Assembly (NCBI GenBank): GCA_964636675.1
Contig: CAZWUO010000108.1
Span: forward strand, 1-12,065
Length of the DNA: 12,065 nt
DNA from: JALUUH01 sp964636675
GTDB lineage: Bacteria > Pseudomonadota > Gammaproteobacteria > S012-40
Direction of reading: 5' to 3'
Part shown: positions 5,601 through 12,065 of the stretch, one piece after another
How positions within the stretch are numbered: position 1 is the stretch's first letter
Layout: each line of letters starts with the position of its first letter
Translations under genes and position numbers: made by a program
Notes under the pieces: generated by a model
What the model was told of the DNA's origin: nothing
The model's database searches: none
Seen by the model: the letters and a program-made list of their open reading frames with translations, nothing else

Positions 5601-6560
5601 ATGGAATTGAAAAACGCAAAAGCTACCGGTAGAAATTTTCCTAGCGGAAAAAAAGCTGGGCTTGCACAAGATCTAGTTCGTGATAAAAAATCTAAAGCAC
5701 AAAAAAACAAAGCTATATTTTTATCGATCATCTCTTTTGTGCTCTTTGCTGTTATTTTAGGGTTCGTTGTATTAGATGATGAAGTAATGATTAAACCTGG
5801 TAATTCTGATCCTAGTGCAGTTTCTGGTTCAGTTTCGACAGAAACTTACATGTCAGAATTGAAAATACCTAATGCGAACTCACCAATTACCAGAATTCCA
5901 GATACTATTACATCTGTTAATGAGACAGCTGAAATAAATAACTCTTTTAGTAAAGAACCTAGCGGTATTTTAACGAGTTCCAGCGAATCCGCTCCCAAAA
6001 TATTACAAGAGCTGCTTACCGTTAAGCCTTCTGATGAAATTATTAGTAGTAAAACGAAACCTCATCAACAGCTAACAAAAACCCGATCTATTGCCCAGTC
6101 GCAGACGATGCGTAAAATTCAAGTGGCGAAGAAACCGAAAATACCAATACAAAAGCAACTTAGCTTTGAAGAAATGGAAAATATTCTGAATGAAATGCAC
6201 GCAAGTGATGTAGCAACAGTAATGGAAAAGTTTACTCTGGCCTATAACGGAGCAAATTTAGATAGTATTGCACATACACTACATGAAAATGTTAAAACAG
6301 GAAATAATTTATCAAAAGTATTGCTTATGGCTGAATACGAAAAATTGTTTAGTATTACAGATAAAAGAGAGTTTAGCCTTTCTAAAGTACATTGGGATAG
6401 ACTCGATGATAAAGCGATAGGCAAGGGCAGGTTTGAAGTCTCGGTTATGGAGAAAGGCAGATCTCAAGAAAAAACTATTAATGGCCATATCACCTTTCAC
6501 TTGACTAAAAATCACCCGAACGTATCTATTACCGAGATATATTACAGTTATGATGATTAA
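5601..6560 (+). CDS. Inner-membrane-anchored protein with periplasmic NTF2/SnoaL-like domain
   Basis: The 319-residue product has a positively charged cytoplasmic N-terminus (1-37, rich in Lys), one membrane helix at about 38-58, a long low-complexity Ser/Thr/Pro/Lys linker (60-186), and a folded C-terminal domain. The C-terminus (about 200-319: VMEKFTLAYNGANLDSIAHTL ... FSLSKVHW ... ITFHLTKN ... ITEIYYSYDD) has the helix-then-curved-sheet pattern of NTF2/SnoaL-like domains, which in envelope proteins often act as binding modules. Positive charges before the helix predict an N-in topology with the domain in the periplasm. AGGG lies about seven bases before the ATG. The next two genes run in the same direction and also encode envelope proteins, so this may anchor a trans-envelope complex. 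The NTF2 assignment is by pattern, not by a clear signature. Confidence 0.6.
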   Translation: MELKNAKATGRNFPSGKKAGLAQDLVRDKKSKAQKNKAIFLSIISFVLFAVILGFVVLDDEVMIKPGNSDPSAVSGSVSTETYMSELKIPNANSPITRIPDTITSVNETAEINNSFSKEPSGILTSSSESAPKILQELLTVKPSDEIISSKTKPHQQLTKTRSIAQSQTMRKIQVAKKPKIPIQKQLSFEEMENILNEMHASDVATVMEKFTLAYNGANLDSIAHTLHENVKTGNNLSKVLLMAEYEKLFSITDKREFSLSKVHWDRLDDKAIGKGRFEVSVMEKGRSQEKTINGHITFHLTKNHPNVSITEIYYSYDD

Positions 6561-6639
6561 GGCGTTTGCACGCAATAATTTTACTACAAGGGATTTTGTC
6601 TTCCATGCATTTAGGTACGCTTTGTCAATTCGAACAAAT

Positions 6640-7242
6640 ATGAATTTGAGGCAATTAATTTTTTCAGTCTTTGCGTTCTTTGTTATGGTGAATTCTTCGC
6701 TGGCTGAAATCCCCGGCCTTCCTGATAAAACCATTCGTTATGGTTTAGCACTAGGTGCTTTGCAAATGGCCGTAGATGATCCGAAAGGACTTAACCCTGA
6801 TTCACAATCTGTAGTTCCGGTTAACTTGATTATGACCGACTGGTTGTCCAATGGTAGGCGATATTGGGTAGATTTGTTATTTTCCGATGCAGCTTATAAT
6901 TCATCGCCAAACCAGATTGGGCAAAACGTACGTTACACTTCGTTGCGTACCTTAGTGCAGAAAAATATTAAATTGTTGGATTCTATCAAGCCATGGATAG
7001 GTGTTGGCTTTGAATGGAGTTATACATCATATTCATCCCGGCATACAAAGTCCATCGATGGGTTTTTATTAGACAAATTTGATGATCGTTCAGAATTCAA
7101 TCTTGGTCTGGTGTTTAACTTAACCGCTGACTGGGAACTTAAAAACAATTGGTATTTAGGAATGAAATTAGAACAATTATATAATCTTGAAAATAATATA
7201 AATGCACGCGGTGGCTCTGCTTTTTTATTATATCTTTTGTGA
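6640..7242 (+). CDS. Small predicted outer-membrane beta-barrel protein
   Basis: Starting at ATG 6640 the product is 200 residues with a clean signal peptide, MNLRQLIFSVFAFFVMVNSSLA, cleaved before EIPGLP. The same frame is open back to an ATG at 6550 that overlaps the end of the preceding gene. That longer start would place 30 extra residues before the signal peptide, so 6640 is preferred, although neither start has a good ribosome binding site. The mature part alternates polar and hydrophobic residues with many aromatics (RRYWVDLLF, IKPWIGVGFEWSYTSY, FNLGLVFNLTADWEL, WYLGMKLEQLYNL), as in small OmpW-like barrels. It lacks the usual terminal Phe and ends FLLYLL. Its place between an inner-membrane protein and a large lipoprotein suggests an envelope module. 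The exact function is unknown. Confidence 0.6.
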   Translation: MNLRQLIFSVFAFFVMVNSSLAEIPGLPDKTIRYGLALGALQMAVDDPKGLNPDSQSVVPVNLIMTDWLSNGRRYWVDLLFSDAAYNSSPNQIGQNVRYTSLRTLVQKNIKLLDSIKPWIGVGFEWSYTSYSSRHTKSIDGFLLDKFDDRSEFNLGLVFNLTADWELKNNWYLGMKLEQLYNLENNINARGGSAFLLYLL

Positions 7243-7338
7243 AGATACATCCTCATCTTACCTTGGATACTTACTCATTTTTACGGTTGCCTTAACCACC
7301 TAAAACTCGAATTTACATAACTTACTAGTATACTGCTA

Positions 7339-10300
7339 ATGATTAACTTATTGTCGCACCCAATATATTATATTTTGTTTTTGACACCTGTCTTATTTTC
7401 TTCATGTGGATTGGGCGTCAATTCTATTGAAGTTCCAATCGAAAGGCCTAGCTCGATTATTTCGGGTTCTGGATCTGGTGAGTTTTTAAAAAAATCTCAG
7501 ATTCAAGTTTATGCGCTTGCGAATAGTCCAAATGAGTATCTAGGGTCTGGTGAAATTAATGAAGAAGGTCAGCTCATACTTGAATTGACGGCACCGAGCC
7601 AATTTATTTTAGTTCAAGCAAGCGAAGGTGTTTATATTGAACCATCCAGCGGGATGGAAATACTTCTACCAGAGGGTTATGTGTTAACCACCGTCGCGAA
7701 ATATCAAACGGGTGAAGCACTACAGGTGGAGTTGACACCATTTACTCATCTAGCCACAAGCCTAATTCGATACAATTTATCGAAGGGAATGTCCATCGAA
7801 ACAGCATACCAACAAGCGACCGATTTATTTACAGAATGGTTGGGGTTTGATGTTTTTCATGAGTCGGCACTGCCGCTTGATCCAAGTATAGAAGTTATTC
7901 CAGAAGTTGTTGAAAACGGTCAAGAACCTTCTATGGAATCTGGAAAGGTTTCTGGAAATCTACGTTACCGACTTTTTCTGTATGCGTTGTCTGAGCTCAG
8001 TGCATGGCATGCTAAAAATAACGGTTATGATAAGCCCGATGTGTATAACACGCTATCGGTGCTCGAAGTAATGAATAAAGATATAGTCGCTGATGGCTTA
8101 CTCGATGGCATGGGACTAAATGACGAGAATGAATTAATGCCATTGGCTCTTGGGATCGTAATTCTAACACCTGATAGTTATCGCATGGGATTTGCGCAAC
8201 AACTTATATTTGGTAGCAAAGATCAAGCAGAATTCGATGCTGTTGAAGCGCAATCTATTATTGATATTGCCAAACAGTTGGCAGAAAATCCTGCATTCCT
8301 ACTCACTGAAAAAGAAATCGCAATTGATTTAGCGGCATATTCACCAAGTTTCAATCATCATTTTGAACAAACCAGTGTTAATGAAGATGCATTTAACATT
8401 GTTGTAGACATAGAAACGGAATCGATTATCCAAAGCGTCACTATTAGTGTGGATGGCGATAATGGGGTAGAAGGGAGATCCATGGTAATTGATCCGGCAC
8501 TCTTTGCGTCAAACGAAATATCCGTACTCATCACGGTTGTCGATATATTTGGAAACCAGTCTCAGCAACAGGTGTTCATCGATTTTGAGAAAATCATAGC
8601 TCGATTTAGCAATACCTATCTGGAAATAAGATCGCCAAGCATTACCAATAAATCAACTTATCCAATAGAAGGCATTTTCCGTGGTGAAAATGTCGCATCA
8701 ATTACCATTCTTGGAATTGAAATGGACATAGAAATTGATGATAACAATGGCGGAAGTTGGCAGGGTAAACTGCCATTAACGCCGGGCCTCAATATATTGG
8801 ATGTCATATTTCATTACTACGATGAATTTCGACATTCTACAACCGCTGAAATTATTTTGGATCAAATTCCTCCCGTTGTACATCTTGATAACCCACATGG
8901 AAAAGCCAAATATCAAACAGAAATTAGGCCACTCGAAGATGTCAACGAAGCTCCCATTATTGTTGAGAGTAACAAGCTCGATCTCGATGGTGTATTAATC
9001 GAAAGAGTATCCTTAGATACATATGCGATACCGTATTTTGCGTTTACCGTAAGTGATGCGGGTGATTTGCGAGAACTTCCAAATACAACTTATGATGTTC
9101 GATATCGTTACTATAAGGATAATGTGGCACAAGGCGAAGAGAGGCCATTAGTATTGGTTAATGGTGAATATCTTATACCCTTAGTTACCGAAACACTACA
9201 TCCAGATTGGTACAAAGCAAACCGCGTACAGTTGCATAGTATTCGGGTTGAGGTGCGAGACCCCGCTGGAAACATCACAGAGCAAGAGTTTTCGTTTAAA
9301 GCCGATATTCTAGTACCTGCAATCGAAATCACCTATTCTATCGATGATGCCCTATCACTTTTTGACACGACAAGTTTTACCGAACGCGATCAATTAAGTG
9401 GTGCTGAATATTTAAGCATGCGGTATTCATTCGAAAATATTACCGATGGTAATATAAATATCCGGCTCGAAGACTCCGATGAACATTTGTTAACTCGAGA
9501 TTTCAAAAAAAGGATTCGTGAGAATATTTATGAAAAAGAAACGCAGACGGTATGGAGAGCAGGAATAATTGCGACATCCGTTTTTGATGACTGCCCGGTT
9601 GTTACATCAGTATCTGCGATGGAAACAGTAACCAGTGTTTGGAATTACACAGGGCCGGAAATTGGATGGAAAGAAGAATATTTACCTGAGCCTACCGTCG
9701 AAAGGATAAGCGTTGATTTTGATTTTGATGATCTCCCTGAAAATGAACCCGCCACTGAATGGGAAGATGCTTCCAAAGATTTTGATCAAATTTTTGCATC
9801 TAATACCTATGTTGAGGACAACAAAGAAGTTTCTTATGAATATGATTTTTTGAGTTCTGACGTGGGTTTCAATAGTGTTCCCTATTTCGTAAAGGACTGG
9901 AAATTTTTCATCTATAATGAAGAGGGCAACATTGAGACACAGGCTGTGTGTTCGAAACCAGAAATGTCGAATTTCCAAAAGATGTATCAATTTGTAAATC
10001 AAACACTGGTTGGCTACCCAAAAAATTCTTCCACAAACTCTAAATCCAAAGAAATTTTTAACACCTCAGGTTTTGATGTTTTTGATCTTGATGCGAATGC
10101 GTATATTGAAGAAACTGATGATTTGTTTCTAATACCCGTTGCACACCATGTTGTCATAATTAAAAAAGTAAAAACGCCAATGTTCGATAACTTTGATGAC
10201 AGTGACGTATTTTTGTCTGACGAAGAATTTTCTAGTTATACCGCGATAAAGTATGACAATAGCATCAGCTGGAGGATTCGTTCAAATTTGGAAATAACAA

Positions 10301-10395
10301 CAGCTGTTGATGCAGGATTAGAAAATATTGGGTTTATGTCTGAGCGTATTCAGTCTATTTCTGAAAATGATGTGACTTACGAATTGACGAGATAA
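7339..10395 (+). CDS. Large Ig-like-domain lipoprotein (1018 residues)
   Basis: The N-terminus is a lipoprotein signal peptide, with FSSC placing the lipidated cysteine at C23 followed by Gly. Residues 40-125 look like a carboxypeptidase-regulatory or Ig-like beta domain (QIQVYALA ... GSGEINEEGQLILEL). A mainly helical region follows to about 340 (HLATSLIRYNLSKG ... TDLFTEWLGFDVF). Two to three bacterial Ig-like repeats follow: about 345-420 (ISVDGDNG, ITVVDIFGNQSQ), 422-510 (TYPIEGIFRGENVASITILG, a layout seen in glucodextranase-B-like domains) and about 510-660 (RVEVRDPAGNITEQEF). The C-terminal third is rich in Asp and Glu and not recognised. Apart from C23, C752 and C871 could form a disulfide. 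It is probably cell-surface or periplasmic and may act in adhesion or glycan binding, which is inference. It lies 96 bases downstream of the barrel gene. No clear ribosome binding site is seen. Confidence 0.65.
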   Translation: MINLLSHPIYYILFLTPVLFSSCGLGVNSIEVPIERPSSIISGSGSGEFLKKSQIQVYALANSPNEYLGSGEINEEGQLILELTAPSQFILVQASEGVYIEPSSGMEILLPEGYVLTTVAKYQTGEALQVELTPFTHLATSLIRYNLSKGMSIETAYQQATDLFTEWLGFDVFHESALPLDPSIEVIPEVVENGQEPSMESGKVSGNLRYRLFLYALSELSAWHAKNNGYDKPDVYNTLSVLEVMNKDIVADGLLDGMGLNDENELMPLALGIVILTPDSYRMGFAQQLIFGSKDQAEFDAVEAQSIIDIAKQLAENPAFLLTEKEIAIDLAAYSPSFNHHFEQTSVNEDAFNIVVDIETESIIQSVTISVDGDNGVEGRSMVIDPALFASNEISVLITVVDIFGNQSQQQVFIDFEKIIARFSNTYLEIRSPSITNKSTYPIEGIFRGENVASITILGIEMDIEIDDNNGGSWQGKLPLTPGLNILDVIFHYYDEFRHSTTAEIILDQIPPVVHLDNPHGKAKYQTEIRPLEDVNEAPIIVESNKLDLDGVLIERVSLDTYAIPYFAFTVSDAGDLRELPNTTYDVRYRYYKDNVAQGEERPLVLVNGEYLIPLVTETLHPDWYKANRVQLHSIRVEVRDPAGNITEQEFSFKADILVPAIEITYSIDDALSLFDTTSFTERDQLSGAEYLSMRYSFENITDGNINIRLEDSDEHLLTRDFKKRIRENIYEKETQTVWRAGIIATSVFDDCPVVTSVSAMETVTSVWNYTGPEIGWKEEYLPEPTVERISVDFDFDDLPENEPATEWEDASKDFDQIFASNTYVEDNKEVSYEYDFLSSDVGFNSVPYFVKDWKFFIYNEEGNIETQAVCSKPEMSNFQKMYQFVNQTLVGYPKNSSTNSKSKEIFNTSGFDVFDLDANAYIEETDDLFLIPVAHHVVIIKKVKTPMFDNFDDSDVFLSDEEFSSYTAIKYDNSISWRIRSNLEITTAVDAGLENIGFMSERIQSISENDVTYELTR

Positions 10396-10453
10396 TGTAT
10401 CCACGGCTTTGCAATGACGACAGTCTCTCCCTCTCTATCACATAAAGCACCAA
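10396..10453. other. Short spacer between the lipoprotein gene and the IS4-family insertion
   Basis: This 58-base spacer holds no visible gene or strong terminator. It ends where the REP-like TAGGGTCAGCC tract begins. Confidence 0.4.
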
Positions 10454-10468
10454 TAGGGTCAGCCAATA
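10454..10468. repeat. Left flanking direct repeat of the IS4-family element
   Basis: TAGGGTCAGCCAATA here is identical to 11988-12002 on the other side of the element. It could be a 15-bp target-site duplication. The same unit recurs in tandem to the right, though, so part of the match may predate insertion. Confidence 0.6.
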
Positions 10469-10487
10469 ATACTGCTTCTTTAAGAGA
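10469..10487. repeat. Left terminal inverted repeat of the IS4-family element
   Basis: These 19 bases starting ATACTGCTTC are the exact reverse complement of 11969-11987. Confidence 0.85.
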
Positions 10488-10524
10488 TCATTACCATTAA
10501 AATCAACAAGATATAAAAACTAAA

Positions 10525-10597
10525 GGTTAAACTCTCAGCCTTAATCAGATAGAATTAGATTTCGACATAAAATCATATCTGAACTAAGAGTTTAACC
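10525..10597 (+). promoter_or_regulatory. Long inverted repeat directly upstream of the IS4 transposase start
   Basis: GGTTAAACTCT (10525-10535) and AGAGTTTAACC (10587-10597) are perfect complements, and the second arm ends right at the ATG. A nested pair, TCAGATA (10545-10551) and TATCTGA (10576-10582), would lengthen the hairpin. In a transcript entering from outside the element the stem would cover the ribosome binding region (TAAGAG). IS10 and IS50 use this kind of fold-back to block translation from read-through transcripts. An internal promoter starting inside the hairpin would escape it. Confidence 0.55.
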
Positions 10598-11976
10598 ATG
10601 CCCCATATTATAAAACTATCCGTCCGGCAACAAATACAATCTTTCAAAAAAACCGTCATGCAACTTTCTAATTGACCTTTTTCAGATATTTTATCGACTG
10701 AATGCTTACAGAAAATCGTCGATTCATCACCGTGTAAAAGAAATCGAATTTTCACACCACTGGTCACCTTGAAAGCATTTATCTCACAGGTGTTGAGCAC
10801 TGATGGCTCATGCCGGCAAGCCGTTAGTCAGGTATTCTCAGAACGCGTCAGTCAAGGTGAAAAGGCAAACTCTATCGGCACCAGTTCGTATTGCAAAGCC
10901 AGAGAAAATTTACCACTTGAGCCACTCGTAGAAGCGGTAAAAGAAACGGGAAAAACGTTGCATCGTCAAGCCCATCCTTCGTGGCATTGGAAAGGACATA
11001 ATACGCTCATCGTTGATGGAACCACCGTTTTAATGGCTGACACAGCGAATAATCAGTTAGCGTTCCCTCAGCAAAGCAATCAAAAACCTGGACTCGGTTT
11101 TCCTATCGCCCGTATTGTAGGATTAATTTCATTGTCTACAGGTTCTGTTGTTTCATATGCCAAAGGCCCGTATCAAGGCAAGGGTAGTGGAGAAACTTCA
11201 TTGTTATCAACGCTTTTTGGGGATATCTCGGCCAATGACTTATTGTTAGCAGATCGGTACTATTGTACTTTTGCTATCATCTCGTTGCTGATGAAGCAAA
11301 ATTCTCACCTCCTTGTTCAGAACCATGCGCAACGAAAACCGAATTTTTCAGAAGGTAAAAGATTAGGTGTAAAAGACTATGTTATTGCTTGGAAAAAACC
11401 GAAAAAACAACCCGTATGGATGACAGACGCTGACTATCAAGCTTTACCTGAAGAAATACGGATACGGGAGTTTTCAGTTGGCGGGATAGTTTATGTAACG
11501 ACATTATTGGATGGTAAGAAATACCCTAAAAAAGAACTTGCAACGCGGTACAAAAAACGCTGGTCAATTGAATTGGATTTTCGCAGTATCAAGACAAACA
11601 TGGGAATGGAGATGCTACGTTGTAAATCAGCGGATATGGTGAGAAAAGAAATAGCGGTTCATTTTTTGTCTTACAATTTGATACGCGCAAATATCGCGAG
11701 ATCAGCCATGCTAACGAAAAAAAACCTCGGCAGATTAGTTTCATGACAGCGGTTCAATTATTTAACGAAATTAAAGTACAACTCGTATCACATACCGGAA
11801 ATATTTTGAGGTACCTTGTTAGAAGCTCACTTGAAAATATGGCCTCGATAGTTATCGGGAAACAAAAAAGGAAAAATCAACCTCGTGCCATAAAACGTCG
11901 TCCCAAGGCATATCCTCTACTGACAAAGCCGAGAGCGGAAGCTTGTGAAGCTATAAATCAACGGGGTTTCTCTTAA
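10598..11976 (+). pseudogene. IS4-family DDE transposase with premature UGA and frame change
   Basis: The gene starts at ATG 10598 (MPHIIKLSVRQQ), right after the inverted repeat. An in-frame TGA at codon 26 (10673-10675) interrupts it; the frame then continues cleanly (PFSDILSTECLQ ...) through the catalytic core. The core shows IVDGTTVLMADT (first Asp, codon 140 of the restored gene), LLLADRYYC (second Asp, codon 219) and YKKRWSIELDFRSIK, which fits the IS4 signature Y(2)R(3)E(6)K with Glu at codon 325. Near the C-terminus the frame is lost at an A8 run (11717-11724), giving a stop at 11744-11746. The -1 frame continues PRQISFMTAVQLFNE to 11976, as relatives do. Restored length is about 458 codons. 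Translation could restart internally, for example at ATG 10769, but the N-terminal domain would then be missing. Confidence 0.87.
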
Positions 11977-11987
11977 AGAAGCAGTAT
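11969..11987. repeat. Right terminal inverted repeat of the IS4-family element
   Basis: These 19 bases ending GAAGCAGTAT are the exact reverse complement of 10469-10487. The transposase stop codon (11974-11976) lies within the repeat. Confidence 0.85.
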
Positions 11988-12024
11988 TAGGGTCAGCCAA
12001 TAGGGTTCAGCCAATAGGGTCAGG
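11988..12024. repeat. Tandem TAGGGT(T)CAGCCAA repeats at the right IS flank
   Basis: Two full units (11988-12000 and 12001-12014, the second with an extra T) and one partial unit (12015-12024) lie in tandem. One further unit stands left of the element at 10454-10466. The first unit plus two bases forms the right flanking direct repeat of the IS. Confidence 0.7.
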
Positions 12025-12050
12025 TCTAGTAGCGTGCGCCCTTCTACTAG
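12017..12050. repeat. REP-like palindrome near the window end
   Basis: CTAGTAG (12026-12032) and CTACTAG (12044-12050) are perfect complements around an 11-base loop starting CGTGCGC. The 23 bases at 12017-12039 match 3186-3208 at 20 positions. The arms differ between copies but pairing is kept, as expected for a dispersed palindromic repeat. No repeat-associated tyrosine transposase gene is in the window. Confidence 0.55.
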
Positions 12051-12065
12051 TATATACTTTCATTT

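Larger units (their letters stand above)
10469..11987 (+). mobile_element. IS4-family insertion sequence, 1519 bp
   Basis: The element has perfect terminal inverted repeats of 19 bp (10469-10487 and 11969-11987); the identity extends two bases further out. Fifteen-base direct repeats flank it. It carries one DDE transposase gene whose stop codon lies inside the right repeat. The ends begin ATACTGCTTC. The size fits the IS4 family. It landed in a tract of TAGGGTCAGCC repeats next to a REP-like palindrome. The transposase has two defects, so this copy is probably not autonomous, although the intact ends could still be moved by a related transposase. Confidence 0.88.

Noticed and set aside
6312..6734. 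Minus-strand frame of 140 codons across the boundary of two envelope genes
   Set aside because: It is antisense to two well-supported plus-strand genes and lacks family resemblance or a start signal.
9682..10002. Minus-strand frame of 106 codons inside the lipoprotein gene
   Set aside because: It is the shadow of an acidic coding region, with no independent evidence.
1..12065. CRISPR array, tRNA or rRNA genes
   Set aside because: No regularly spaced repeats of the right size, and no cloverleaf or rRNA-like segment, were noticed on either strand.

Overview
The window looks like an accessory, insertion-sequence-rich stretch of an AT-rich gammaproteobacterial chromosome, probably marine or host-associated. 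The clues are indirect. There is an IS91-type transposase coupled to a tyrosine recombinase, an IS4-family element, REP-like palindromes, Gram-negative lipoproteins and a predicted outer-membrane protein. No housekeeping gene is present to fix the taxonomy.

Region 1 (1 to about 1757, minus strand) is the 5' part of an IS91-family element made of a tyrosine recombinase followed by an HUH/zinc-ribbon transposase. Both genes are broken, each by a short foreign-looking insert (47 bp and 50 bp) inside a conserved motif. The palindrome-rich stretch upstream of the integrase is the likely end of the element.

Region 2 (1814-3106, plus strand) is a two-gene membrane operon. The first gene encodes three N-terminal membrane helices, a coiled coil and a winged-helix-like C-terminus, and resembles the three-TM 'YEATS-associated' membrane proteins. 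The second encodes a small multi-TM protein I do not recognise. This is the best candidate for a conflict or signalling system in the window.

Region 3 (3107-5600) is a patchwork of small mobile-type genes and debris. It holds a REP-like palindrome, a vapBC toxin-antitoxin pair on the minus strand with a palindromic operator, an orphan short Phd/YefM-like antitoxin, a truncated alpha/beta-hydrolase lipoprotein, a truncated TfoX-N-like fragment, and about 585 bp with inverted repeats but no convincing gene.

Region 4 (5601-10395, plus strand) carries three co-directional envelope genes. They encode an inner-membrane-anchored protein with an NTF2/SnoaL-like periplasmic domain, a small predicted beta-barrel outer-membrane protein, and a 1018-residue Ig-like-domain lipoprotein. 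They probably form one envelope module of unknown function.

Region 5 (10396-12065) is a complete IS4-family copy (10469-11987) with inverted repeats and 15-bp flanking direct repeats, inserted into a REP-like tandem repeat tract. Its transposase has an in-frame UGA at codon 26, and a frame change at an A8 run that is also a canonical -1 slippery site. A long inverted repeat just before the start codon could hide the ribosome binding site.
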